From assembly GCA_002436015.1 (NCBI GenBank), contig DIXJ01000002.1:1-64000 (forward strand): 64,000 nucleotides of DNA. Direction: 5' to 3'. A model generated the notes under the pieces. It was not told the origin of the DNA. It saw only the letters and a list, made by a program, of their open reading frames with translations, and searched no databases. This DNA comes from Synergistaceae bacterium UBA6083. Its GTDB lineage: Bacteria; Synergistota; Synergistia; Synergistales; 79-D21. This document shows positions 52,384 through 61,079 of the stretch, one piece after another (position 1 is the first letter of the stretch; the number at the start of each line of letters is the position of its first letter). Both the position numbers and the translations under genes were made by a program.

Positions 52384-53589
52384 ATGTTCGATACGGGCAA
52401 TACCGGGTTCATGCTGCTCAGTACAAGTCTCGTCATGCTGATGACACCCGGACTGGCTTTTTTCTATGGTGGGCTCGTTGGAAGAAAGAACGTCCTGGCC
52501 ATCATGATGCAGAGCTTCGTGTCCATGTGCCTGACGACCGTCCTCTGGTTCCTCGTCGGCTATTCGCTTTGCTTTAGCGGCGACGTGGGGGGCATCATCG
52601 GGAACCTGGACCACGCCCTCATGAGAGGGCTCACCCTGAATGATGCCTTCGCAGGGACAAACCATATCCCGCTGTTCGTTTTCATTGCCTACCAGATGAT
52701 GTTCGCCATCATCACTCCGGCCCTGATTACCGGTGCTTTTACGAACCGGGTCCGTTTCGGTGCCTACCTTGTTTTCCTGGTGGTCTGGCTGCTGTTCGTC
52801 TATTTCCCGTTCGTCCACATGGTTTGGGGTGGTGGAATCCTTCAGAAGTGGGGAGTCCTGGACTTTGCCGGGGGAATCGTCGTTCATGCGATTGCGGGCA
52901 TGGCGGCACTGGCTTCGGTCTTCTATGTCGGGAAGCGCCGGGGGAGCGATTCCGCCCACAGCATTCCGCTGGTCGCGCTGGGAACGGGCCTGCTCTGGTT
53001 CGGATGGTACGGTTTCAATGCCGGGAGCGAGCTCGCCGTGGATGCCGTAACGGCCCAGGCTTTCCTGAACACGGACGTGGCCGCGTCCTTTGCGGGCATG
53101 ACCTGGCTGACTGTCGAATGGATAAGGGAAAGGAAACCGAAGTTCGTCGGGCTTCTGACCGGATCTGTCGCGGGACTGGCGACCATCACGCCTGCCGCAG
53201 GGTACGTCACCCTCGATAGCGCGGTCATCATCGGTATCCTTGCCGGGCTGACCTGCTACCTTGCGGTTTCCATCAAGAACCGTTTTGCCTGGGATGACGC
53301 ACTTGACGTGTGGGGAGTCCATGGAGTGGGAGGGATCCTGGGGGTTGTCCTGCTCGGTGTCTTCGCGAACACCTCCGTGAATGCCGCGGGAGCCAACGGG
53401 CTTCTTCTGGGGGGAACCTCCTTTTTCATCAAGGAAGTCGTCGCTGTCGTCATTGCGGGTGCCTATGCCTTTGTCTTTACCTATGGCGCCCTTGCCCTGA
53501 TCAATCGCTTTACCCCGGTGCGGCTTTCCGAGGAAGAAGAAGAATCGGGCCTGGATCTCTCCCTGCATGGAGAAAAAGCCTACCTGTAA
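52384..53589 (+). CDS. amtB: Ammonium transporter
   Basis: Eleven-helix Amt/Rh protein of 401 residues. Family marks: MLMTPGLAFFYGGLVG near residue 18, TGAFTNRVRF near 118, the two pore His in FAGGIVVHAIAG near 160 and DVWGVHGVGGILG near 310, and GLLWFGWYGFNAGSEL near 205. It conducts ammonium or ammonia into the cell. Usually amt is followed by glnK; here no PII gene is near, and the gene is an island among defence genes. ATG 52384 is chosen over a longer frame because the protein then starts at the first helix. Strong promoter upstream and terminator downstream. Confidence 0.92.
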   Translation: MFDTGNTGFMLLSTSLVMLMTPGLAFFYGGLVGRKNVLAIMMQSFVSMCLTTVLWFLVGYSLCFSGDVGGIIGNLDHALMRGLTLNDAFAGTNHIPLFVFIAYQMMFAIITPALITGAFTNRVRFGAYLVFLVVWLLFVYFPFVHMVWGGGILQKWGVLDFAGGIVVHAIAGMAALASVFYVGKRRGSDSAHSIPLVALGTGLLWFGWYGFNAGSELAVDAVTAQAFLNTDVAASFAGMTWLTVEWIRERKPKFVGLLTGSVAGLATITPAAGYVTLDSAVIIGILAGLTCYLAVSIKNRFAWDDALDVWGVHGVGGILGVVLLGVFANTSVNAAGANGLLLGGTSFFIKEVVAVVIAGAYAFVFTYGALALINRFTPVRLSEEEEESGLDLSLHGEKAYL

Positions 53590-53635
53590 ACGATAGCAGA
53601 TGGATCCCCGGCTGAAGGACAGCTGGATGCATTGC

Positions 53636-53670
53636 CGGAAGGGGGTCTCCCGCAGGGAGGCCCCCTTCCG
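53636..53670 (+). terminator. Terminator of the ammonium transporter gene
   Basis: A 15-16 bp stem CGGAAGGGGGTCTCCC against GGGAGGCCCCCTTCCG with the loop GCA, then TTTCGTT. Confidence 0.8.
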
Positions 53671-53718
53671 TTTCGTTCACTACAGCACCCGCTGTTATTC
53701 GACGGTCCTGGCAACAGG

Positions 53719-53830
53719 GTGAGGGAGAAGACGCGAATTCCCGGTCGCGAAGCCAACATTCATGAGAGCGGTTGTTTTTTTACCTGAGGGCCTTATTATC
53801 AGAGTGATAATAAGGCCCCTGCTTTGCGGG
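53719..53830 (+). repeat. Dispersed repeat copy B with hairpin
   Basis: GTGAGGGAGAAGACGCGAAT, then TCCCGG, GCGAAGCC, CATGAGAGCGG and the hairpin GGGCCTTATTATC (53788-53800) with its exact complement (53806-53818). It aligns over about 85 bases with copy A at 50797. It lies 58 bases before the next gene, so its hairpin could also affect that transcript. Confidence 0.7.
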
Positions 53831-53887
53831 GGGGTGTAGGATAGTTCCGCGTAGGTTTCAGGTTTGGAATCCAGGGAATCGCTGAAA

Positions 53888-54523
53888 ATGACTTTCACCA
53901 GTGATTCTCACTTTGAGAAGGGGGTAGAAAACGGCATGATTCCTGAATTTGTGGATTTGCTCGATATCGCGATCAAGGAACTCCAGACCGAAGATGAATA
54001 TTTGCGGGGTGCCGTTGCCGCAAATCCGGGGACCTACCCTTCAAACGGAAAGGGCAATCTTTCCGGGCTGCTCCGCTTCAACAACGAGAGGTATTACCAG
54101 TATGTGGTAGGTAAAGGCCTGTTGCGTTCGTATCCATATATCGTTGGATTGGAGAAAGGGAAAGAGATGTTTGATTTAACCCTGAAGGGACCGGGTCAGG
54201 TTAATGGTTTTTACGCTGCAGTTGAAATGAAGCGATATATGACCCCTGCAGGCAAAGTTGAACCCCCTGAGATCCAAAGGGACATTCAGGAGTTACTTAA
54301 TGCAAAGGCGCGCCTGGAAAATGCCATGATCCTCATTTTTTCTGCAAACCTTAGGCAAATCTCGATAATAGAAAAGAACCTAAAAGATCTCGCTAAGGAA
54401 CTTAATACCGACAGAGATAATTGGGAATACCGGTTTTTCCCCACTTTCAGCAATGAAGGAGAGTCCGTCTATTTTTGGATCGCCGGCTACGAAGTCCCCT
54501 TAATAAGCCCCAGCGGCGCTTAG
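53888..54523 (+). CDS. Hypothetical protein with PD-(D/E)XK-like motif
   Basis: The protein has 211 residues with no membrane segment. The centre reads MFDLTLKGPGQVNGF and then AAVEMKRYM near residues 95-118, i.e. Asp, spacer, Glu-x-Lys at strand ends, as in PD-(D/E)XK nucleases. QRDIQELLNAKARLENAMIL follows as the expected helix and next strand. No family recognised. GC is lower than in the neighbours, suggesting recent transfer. The ATG has only a weak ribosome site (a TTG at 53864 is an alternative). Its last 24 bases overlap the tail of the WYL gene on the other strand. Confidence 0.55.
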   Translation: MTFTSDSHFEKGVENGMIPEFVDLLDIAIKELQTEDEYLRGAVAANPGTYPSNGKGNLSGLLRFNNERYYQYVVGKGLLRSYPYIVGLEKGKEMFDLTLKGPGQVNGFYAAVEMKRYMTPAGKVEPPEIQRDIQELLNAKARLENAMILIFSANLRQISIIEKNLKDLAKELNTDRDNWEYRFFPTFSNEGESVYFWIAGYEVPLISPSGA

Positions 54524-55492
54524 TAGTTCCGCCCGGATCTCCTCCCTGAGGTCTTCGGGTTCCAGCAGTTCCGCCTCGGCTCCCATCGAAAGCACCCACC
54601 GCTTCACGTCCCAGCGGCCGGATGTGTGCAGCCGGATCGTGATCGCCCCGTCCTCAAGTTCGGTGATCTCCTGGTCCTTGCACCAGCGTCGTCCCTTCAC
54701 GTAGGGGGCCTGCCGGGCGGAAACCCGCACCAGGGCGTCCACCGGGTCCCCCAGGATGAGCCCGAAGGCTTCGTCCAGCGTTTCCTCGGGGTCGAAGTCC
54801 TCGGGCCATTCGAAGCGCTCCTCCAGCACCTCGAGAGCCTGGATCCGCTCCAGCGCCAGCGTCCAGACGGTGCCGTGGCGGGGGGACTTGTAGAAGGCGT
54901 ATAGCCCCCCGTCCCTCTCGAAACAGTACAGGGGTTGGATCTCGAAGGTTAGTTCCTCTCCCTTCGAGAAGCTGTTGTAGGCGATCCGGCAGCAGTTACG
55001 CGCGAGAATGGCTTCGGTCAGCTTTTCCAGGTGCTTCTCGGCCCCGGAGATGTCCTTCAAGGCATGCTCGGCCTGCAGGAAGACGGCGTCGAGGGCCTCG
55101 AGTTTCCCGTCGAGCCCTTCCGGCAGGAAGGCCCGCAGTTTCAGCAGGACCCTTTCCAGGTTGTCCCCCGTTCCCGTTCCCTTCCAGATTCCCGCCGATT
55201 TCGAGGCGATGCACAGGGCCATCACGTCCGCCAGACTAAAGCCGACGTCCGGCAGGGTGATGTTCGGAAGCTTCTTCGTGAAGGCCTCGTCTACATACCA
55301 TCGCTTTTCCGTACCCAGGAAGGATTTGTCCGGGTAGACGGGCACCCCGATCTCCTGCACCAGGTCCAGGACCCGGTACACCGTGCTGCGGTCGCAGGAA
55401 AGCAGGTCCTGGATCTCCTTCACGCTCGCGCCCCGGGGCCGGCTCAAAAGGTCCACGGTTCTCAGCAGCTTGACCAGGTTTTTCCCTCTCAC
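54500..55492 (-). CDS. WYL-domain transcriptional regulator
   Basis: The protein has 330 residues. The N-terminal winged helix (LVKLLRTVDLLSRPRGASVKEIQDLLSCDRSTVYRVLDLVQEI, given by its ends) lies in residues 5-60. The WYL domain is in the middle: RIAYNSFSKGEELTFEIQPLYC, then GGLYAFYKS and LALERIQALEVLEERF near 165-220. A C-terminal WCX-like part follows. WYL regulators in defence loci bind ligands, often nucleic acid, and release repression. It is divergent from the ClpP-like/AAA+ pair, with about 90 bases between, so it likely controls it. I prefer GTG 55492 with GGGGAGG upstream; a GTG at 55567 is possible. Confidence 0.85.
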   Translation of the reverse strand: MRGKNLVKLLRTVDLLSRPRGASVKEIQDLLSCDRSTVYRVLDLVQEIGVPVYPDKSFLGTEKRWYVDEAFTKKLPNITLPDVGFSLADVMALCIASKSAGIWKGTGTGDNLERVLLKLRAFLPEGLDGKLEALDAVFLQAEHALKDISGAEKHLEKLTEAILARNCCRIAYNSFSKGEELTFEIQPLYCFERDGGLYAFYKSPRHGTVWTLALERIQALEVLEERFEWPEDFDPEETLDEAFGLILGDPVDALVRVSARQAPYVKGRRWCKDQEITELEDGAITIRLHTSGRWDVKRWVLSMGAEAELLEPEDLREEIRAELLSAAGAY

Positions 55493-55585
55493 GAAAAGCG
55501 CCTCCCCGACGTGTTGCCGTTTCCGCGACAGGCGAATGCGAGAATTCCCCCTGCGAAGGCACACCACTTAGGAGGTTATCACAAG

Positions 55586-56182
55586 ATGAACGAGGAGGAA
55601 AAAAGAAACGACAACGGAAGGCCCGGAAAGGAAGGTTCCGACCTCAACGACCAGGGGATCCTTTTCCTGAACGGGGAGATCACGGACGAATCCGCCCGGT
55701 CGATCTGCCAGGACATCATCGCCCTGAACCTGAAAGGGAAGGTTTCGCGGATCCAGCTTCTGGTCCAGAGCCAGGGCGGGTCGTGCACGGCGGGCTTCGC
55801 GATCGTCGACCTGATGGAGTGGTCTCGGATCCCGGTCTACACCACGGGGATGGGAATGCTGGCCTCCATGGGGCTTCTGGTTTTCATGGCCGGCCACCGG
55901 GGCCACCGGACCCTCCTGCCGAGGAGTTTCCTGCTCTCCCACCGCTTCAGCACGGCCTTCGCCGGCAACCACAGCCATCTGCTGGCGGCCCGGAAGATGC
56001 AGGACCTGGTGCACGAGCGGATCGTGACCCACTACCTGGCCTACTCGAACGTCAGGGACAGGGCGCGGCTGGAAGAGACGCTGCTTCGCGACGTCGACAC
56101 CTGGCTGACCCCGCGGGAAGCGATCGAGTACGGCCTGGCGGACATCGTCGAGCCGTCGTTGCCTGAAAGGGAGGGATTCTGA
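55586..56182 (+). CDS. ClpP-like serine protease
   Basis: Soluble protein of 198 residues with the ClpP/crotonase fold: GILFLNGEITDESARSICQD at the start, SRIQLLVQSQGGSCTAGFAI (oxyanion strand), the catalytic Ser in GMGMLASMGLLVFMAG near 92, and the His in LLSHRFSTAF near 119. Housekeeping ClpP reads GQAASM and MIHQP, so this is a divergent paralogue. A low-complexity charged segment precedes residue 20. ClpP works with an AAA+ unfoldase. The next gene is an AAA+ ATPase whose ATG overlaps this stop by one base. AGGAGGT precedes the ATG. Confidence 0.85.
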   Translation: MNEEEKRNDNGRPGKEGSDLNDQGILFLNGEITDESARSICQDIIALNLKGKVSRIQLLVQSQGGSCTAGFAIVDLMEWSRIPVYTTGMGMLASMGLLVFMAGHRGHRTLLPRSFLLSHRFSTAFAGNHSHLLAARKMQDLVHERIVTHYLAYSNVRDRARLEETLLRDVDTWLTPREAIEYGLADIVEPSLPEREGF

Positions 56183-58254
56183 TGCAGACCCTGAACGTGA
56201 CCGAAACGGGAACCCTGGAGGCCGAGGCCTTCAGGGACCATCTGGAGCACCTCGAGGCCCTGGTCGGGGAAGCGGCGGTCCTGGCCTGGAGGCGGTTCTC
56301 TAAAAGGAGGAACCCTTACGATGACGAGGCCCGGGAAGCCCCGGCGCTTTCCTACGAGGAAACCCGGTCGGAAAACGAGGCCAGGGAGGAAGCCTCAATC
56401 CGCGCGGGGGTGGCTCTGCCCTTCGTCGAGATCTGCGCCAGGCATCGGCTTTGCGAAACGGAAAGGCGCATCCTCCTGCTGTTTCTCTACGGGGCCCTGA
56501 TGGACGCCGGGCTGGCGGCGGACAGGGAGCAGAATGTCGCCGATCTCCGCAACGGGGTGTCCCCCTCGGCGATCGCCTACCGGCTGGCGGAGGGGATCGA
56601 AGAGAGGCTCTGCATCCTGAGGCTCCTCACGCGGGAGTCGAAGCTGGTGTCCACCGGGCTTCTCCGGCCCGAAATCGGGGACGACGAGGACGGGTCGAAT
56701 CCAAGGCAGTTCACCCTCAGTCCCTGGTGCCTTTCCCTGGTTCTTGACGAGCAGAAGCTGGGCCTTCCCCGCACCGATTTCGTCCGCCTGGAGGAGCCGC
56801 AGGCGAGCCTCGACGACGTGGTGCTGCCGGAATCCCTGAAAAGCCGGATCGTGGATACCGTCCGCCGTTTTTCCGCGACACCCGGGGATTCGGGGCTGGT
56901 GCTCCTTTTCAGCGGGGTGTCGGGAACCGGCAAGACGATGATGGCCCATGCCCTGGCCAGGATGCTCGGGAAGCCGCTCGTCTTCCTGCCGATGAACTGC
57001 CACGAGAGCAAGGGCGTTAGGCCCTGGGACGTTCTCCGGAGGGCCTTCGCGGAGGCGAGCCTGGTCGATGGGGTCCTGCTCATCGACGAGTTCGACATCC
57101 TCATCACGGAAAGCTTCCCGGTCAAGCGCACCATGCTCGTTGAACTGGAACGGTTCAAGGGGATCTGCGTTCTGGCCGCCAACCGCCCCCTGACCCTCCC
57201 GGTGGCATTCGACCGCCGCATCCAGCTGAAGGTCGAATTCCCGGCCCCCGGCCTTGAGGAGCGGCTGGAGATCTGGCGGCGGAACCTCCCGCTGGGATTT
57301 CGGTACGGGACCGACGTGGACCTTGAAAAACTTTGCCAGGAATACGTCTTCACGGGCGGCACGATCAAAAACGCCGCTCTCCTGGCCCGGGGGTTCTCGG
57401 CCGAGGGGGAGGGAGGCCTGCGGGAAATTTCGATGGCGGCCCTCTCCGAGGCCTGCGAGGTCCAGGCGGAGAACCTCCGGCAGTTCATCCGGCTCGGGCG
57501 GGCCAAGCGCCCTTCGGTCACCCTGGACGACCTGGTCCCGGTCGGCGGCAGGGAGAACCTCGAGGCTTTCGCCCGTTCGGTCGGGGAGATGGAGAAGGGA
57601 ATTCCCGAAATCCACCATTTCTGGTGCGAGGATGCCGGGACCGGGCTCGAGGCGATCGAGGCGGTGGCGGGCAGCGCAGGCTGCGATCTCCGGGTCTTTC
57701 CCCTCAGGGAAATCCGGGAGGCCATCACGGCCAGGAACTGGGGCGGGGACGACATCTATTCCGACCCGCTGGAGTACATGTTCTCCAAGTGGGTCGGGCG
57801 CAAGGCGATCACCGTCATCGCGGAGGGGACGGACACGGCTTTCTCCGGCGACGAGGAGACATCCGCCCTTTGCGAAATGTTGCCGGACATCTTCCTGATC
57901 CTGCAAAAAAGGGAAAATTTCGGACCGGTCATCGTCCTTTCGGTTCGTTCCCTGCCGGAATGGGCCCTGCGGTACGTCGGCATCTCCAGGGAACTCCCGC
58001 ATCCCTCCGGCCAGGAACAGGCTGCCGCCTGGGAAAAGGGGCTGGCGGGGCTTGGAATTCCCCGGTACTTCTTCAGGGACCTGGCGGCTTCGCACCCCAG
58101 GCATGTCCGGGAGATCGAGCGGGTGTGCCGACGATTCCTGCTTTTCAACCCCGATGCTGAGGGCATGCCGCCGGAAAAGGTGTTCAGGAAAATCGCGGAC
58201 TTCATCGAGCCGTTGAAGGCCTCGGTCCCCACGCTGTTCGGCCGCAAAGCCTAG
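56182..58254 (+). CDS. AAA+ ATPase coupled to the ClpP-like protease
   Basis: The protein has 690 residues. Residues 1-215 are helical with a winged-helix-like end. The AAA+ core has Walker A GVSGTGKTM near 247, Walker B GVLLIDEFDIL near 296, then VLAANRPLTLPVAFDRRI (sensor 1 and Arg finger). A second ATPase-like half (residues 440-690) lacks a Walker A. No ClpX zinc domain and no IGF-type ClpP-docking loop are obvious, so how it would bind the protease is open. Overlap with the ClpP-like stop codon argues for one complex. The WYL regulator is transcribed divergently. I do not recognise a named system. Confidence 0.8.
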   Translation: MQTLNVTETGTLEAEAFRDHLEHLEALVGEAAVLAWRRFSKRRNPYDDEAREAPALSYEETRSENEAREEASIRAGVALPFVEICARHRLCETERRILLLFLYGALMDAGLAADREQNVADLRNGVSPSAIAYRLAEGIEERLCILRLLTRESKLVSTGLLRPEIGDDEDGSNPRQFTLSPWCLSLVLDEQKLGLPRTDFVRLEEPQASLDDVVLPESLKSRIVDTVRRFSATPGDSGLVLLFSGVSGTGKTMMAHALARMLGKPLVFLPMNCHESKGVRPWDVLRRAFAEASLVDGVLLIDEFDILITESFPVKRTMLVELERFKGICVLAANRPLTLPVAFDRRIQLKVEFPAPGLEERLEIWRRNLPLGFRYGTDVDLEKLCQEYVFTGGTIKNAALLARGFSAEGEGGLREISMAALSEACEVQAENLRQFIRLGRAKRPSVTLDDLVPVGGRENLEAFARSVGEMEKGIPEIHHFWCEDAGTGLEAIEAVAGSAGCDLRVFPLREIREAITARNWGGDDIYSDPLEYMFSKWVGRKAITVIAEGTDTAFSGDEETSALCEMLPDIFLILQKRENFGPVIVLSVRSLPEWALRYVGISRELPHPSGQEQAAAWEKGLAGLGIPRYFFRDLAASHPRHVREIERVCRRFLLFNPDAEGMPPEKVFRKIADFIEPLKASVPTLFGRKA

Positions 58255-58416
58255 GGGCTTTGTTCAGATCAGGGAGCCATGGGATGCCTCAATAGGGAAG
58301 AAATGATTGTCATCCGGAAAGCATCAAACTGCCTGACTCGGTTGACATGACCATGATGTGGGAGGAAATTAAACATTGAATAAAAATTTGCCCGATCTCG
58401 GGTGGGAGGGAAATTC

Positions 58417-59418
58417 ATGAGCGGCATTGGCCTTCTTCTGGAAAACTCGATTGATTTTGAAAGGACACATCAGGTCGTCCTCTATACCTTGTTCAAGAAA
58501 TCAGATTTTGCTTCTTACCTCCTAGGCTTAGGGAAGCCAATCGAGGTGGAGTGGGAAGCTGAAAAACAACTTTTCGACCTGGGAGTATCGGATGGAAAAA
58601 CCCGAGCACTGGTGGAATTGAAAATGTGGTCTAGCCTTTCGGGAGGGCAGCTCGCGAGACAAACCGCCCGGCTCCAGGGATTTAAAAACGCTGGAGAAGA
58701 CGTAAGGGGGCGCCATCTTCTCTTGGGAACCAGCTGGTTTGAATGGGAGCCCGATGTGTTGTTGGAAGAGTCCGATAACTTTTCTATGCGTCTCGGCTAC
58801 GAAGAATTGATCAGGGCTCTGGATTCCCTCCTCTCGTCCCCTGGTTTGGGGTGCGATATTGGAGAACTGGCGTCCCCATATCGTGACCTGTTGGTGAAGC
58901 AGTTTAACGAAATCAAGAATGCTGCTGATGACCCTGACGAACAGAAGAAGAAAGGCGCGCGATATTACTATTCGCTTTTTTGGAAACTCAAGAATCAGTT
59001 GGAAAGAGAGGGCTTGGCAAGGGGAAAAATGTGGATTCATACCGCGACTAACGCGGGTGGTCCAGTCTACATCCTGACCGATCGAGAGTGGGTAGCCTTC
59101 CAATACAAGGGCATGGACGTCAGCCTTTACTATGAGGTCGTCAATGACTGGCCCTGCATCAAGTTCACAGTCGAGGATCCCGAAAATCCTTCCTCCAGCG
59201 AAACCGCTCCTCTTCGCGAAGCGATCAGGAGCGCAGCTCGAAAGATCATCAAGCCTGGGGACGGATTAATCAACATCGGCAGGTACGGCAAGTACATGTC
59301 AGCTTGCCAAATTGGTGTCAATGTCGGTGACGTTCATACGCTGGGTGAAAGCGCTAAGGTTCTCCTGGAGTTGCATGACGCCCTACCCCTAATTGCAAAA
59401 GAAGCCACGACATCATGA
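58417..59418 (+). CDS. PD-(D/E)XK nuclease superfamily protein
   Basis: The protein has 333 residues. The motif is DLGVSDGKTRALVELKMWSS near residues 53-70 (Asp, then E-L-K), followed by a Gln-rich helix GGQLARQTARL. This is the layout of several restriction-like nucleases of the PDDEXK_4 type. The C-terminal 200 residues (YYYSLFWKLKNQL, GRYGKYMSACQIGVNVG) are unassigned. ATG 58417 follows GTGGGAGGG. It is separated from the AAA+ gene by 160 bases and from the GIY-YIG gene by 100, so it may be its own unit. Confidence 0.7.
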   Translation: MSGIGLLLENSIDFERTHQVVLYTLFKKSDFASYLLGLGKPIEVEWEAEKQLFDLGVSDGKTRALVELKMWSSLSGGQLARQTARLQGFKNAGEDVRGRHLLLGTSWFEWEPDVLLEESDNFSMRLGYEELIRALDSLLSSPGLGCDIGELASPYRDLLVKQFNEIKNAADDPDEQKKKGARYYYSLFWKLKNQLEREGLARGKMWIHTATNAGGPVYILTDREWVAFQYKGMDVSLYYEVVNDWPCIKFTVEDPENPSSSETAPLREAIRSAARKIIKPGDGLINIGRYGKYMSACQIGVNVGDVHTLGESAKVLLELHDALPLIAKEATTS

Positions 59419-59519
59419 GGAAAAAATCAGGGAATCCCTGATGGCGCGAATTTTTAACACCGATAGAATTAAAAGGTGGATGAAGCATCTGGATCCGCAT
59501 GAAGAAGGGGGATTCCCAA

Positions 59520-61079
59520 ATGTTGCCTTCGAACCGGAGAAAAGATCTTCAGCGCTTCTATGGCCTTCTCGAAAGACTGCAGGCAAGTACCGGTTTTCGC
59601 CGGCTTGAAACAGCCCATGCGCATGACGGCTGGCCTGAAAAAGGGGTTTATTTCTTCTTCGAGGAAGGGGAAACCCGCGAAGACGGCAAGAGCTTCCGGG
59701 TCGTGAGGGTGGGAACCCACGCGATCAACGGAAACGCACATACAACCCTTTGGAACAGGCTTTCCCAGCACCAGGGCACGATCGGGGGCGCAAATCCCGG
59801 GGGAGGAAACCACAGGGGTTCCGTTTTCCGGGACCATGTCGGGCGCGCCCTGATCGTCCGCGGGGATATCGTCAACGAGACCTGGGTGCACGCTCATGTC
59901 ACCCCTGAAGAGCGCGAGGAGGAGCGGCCGGCCGAGTGCCGGGTCAGCCGGCATATTCGCCCCATGCCCTTCCTCTGGCTTTCGGTTCCGGGTGCCCCGG
60001 GCCCAGACTGTCCAAGGTCCTACATCGAAAGGAATTCGATCGCCCTGCTGAGCAACATGGGTGAAGAGGAAAAACTGGATCCCCCGTCCGAAAAGTGGCT
60101 CGGGAACCATTCCCCCCATCCGGCGCTTCTGGGTTCGGGCCTCTGGAACGTCAACCATGTCGATGAGGATTACGACCCGTCATTCCTCGAAACCTTCGAA
60201 CGTCTGGTCGGGGAATTCACCGGTTCGGAAAGACCTTCTCCTTCCGAAGCTCGAGCTCCGAGGGTTTTTACGGTAAGCCGCCAGGCTCCGGTTTCGGTTG
60301 TGAGAAAGATCCCCTCCACGGAGGAGACCCCGGGAAAATCCATGTCGGCTGATCCTCGGACGCTCATCCTCATCCCCTGCTGTGCCCGCAAGCTTCCCGG
60401 AGGCAACAGGATTGCGGGAGCCTTCCCTGATTTCTTCGCAAACCTTTCCCCGCAGGTTCGGCAGCACGTTCTCGCCGCGAGATCCGGCATCCTTGGCGCC
60501 ATGCAGGCGCAATTGGGCGAAAAAGGAATCGAGAAAGGCCCCGATTTTGGCGGAAACTCGATGGCGGGCAAATACCGCCCGGCATGGGAGCGATACTCAG
60601 GGAACCTCTACTCTGCCTTGGGGGACCGAAAACTTCTATCAACGGCTATTAAAAGAGCGGACGGGCCGGGTGTCTTGATCCTTTCAGCCCTCTACGGCCC
60701 CCTCGAGCCAGACTCTCCCATCCAGGACTATGACCTCCGCATGGACCAGCCCCTCTCTGCGCCTGGCCGGCCAAGCCTGTCGGTCAAGCCGGAAAAGGCA
60801 TGGAAGACTGCCCTACCCGGTTTCCTAAAGGAATGGATGCGTCGGAGCGGTAAGAACCGTGTCCTCCTGCTGCTGGCGAGCCATTACCTCAAGGCTGTGG
60901 GGCCAGCCGTCGAAAAGGGGTTTTCTGAGGGGTGGATAAGCGAGGCGTTCTCGTGCTCCGTCATCAACGGGAACAGCTATTCGACCCCGCATACCCACGG
61001 CCTGGTCCTGAAGGACCTCTTAACGACCGGTAAAACGGAGCAAACGGGGGTCGAGTGGGTACGGATGACTACGCGATAA
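59520..61079 (+). CDS. GIY-YIG-like nuclease fused to a YaaA-like domain
   Basis: The protein has 519 residues. The N-terminal part reads KGVYFFFEEGET, then VVRVGTHAINGNAHTTLWNR and LSQH near residues 40-80, the GIY-YIG nuclease pattern in a variant (V-Y-F, R-V-G) as in several defence nucleases. A linker (residues 235-275) follows. The C-terminal part starts LILIPCCARKLPGG near 282 and has SALYGPLEPDSPIQDYDLRM near 391, the hallmark of YaaA (DUF328), a DNA-binding protein of oxidative stress. The fusion is not one I know. ATG 59520 follows AGGGGGA; a start at 59499 is possible. A small gene overlaps the end. Confidence 0.7.
   Translation: MLPSNRRKDLQRFYGLLERLQASTGFRRLETAHAHDGWPEKGVYFFFEEGETREDGKSFRVVRVGTHAINGNAHTTLWNRLSQHQGTIGGANPGGGNHRGSVFRDHVGRALIVRGDIVNETWVHAHVTPEEREEERPAECRVSRHIRPMPFLWLSVPGAPGPDCPRSYIERNSIALLSNMGEEEKLDPPSEKWLGNHSPHPALLGSGLWNVNHVDEDYDPSFLETFERLVGEFTGSERPSPSEARAPRVFTVSRQAPVSVVRKIPSTEETPGKSMSADPRTLILIPCCARKLPGGNRIAGAFPDFFANLSPQVRQHVLAARSGILGAMQAQLGEKGIEKGPDFGGNSMAGKYRPAWERYSGNLYSALGDRKLLSTAIKRADGPGVLILSALYGPLEPDSPIQDYDLRMDQPLSAPGRPSLSVKPEKAWKTALPGFLKEWMRRSGKNRVLLLLASHYLKAVGPAVEKGFSEGWISEAFSCSVINGNSYSTPHTHGLVLKDLLTTGKTEQTGVEWVRMTTR

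Noticed and set aside
59441..59608. Short frame starting just before the GIY-YIG/YaaA gene
   Set aside because: It runs into the better supported gene in another frame and has no recognisable content.
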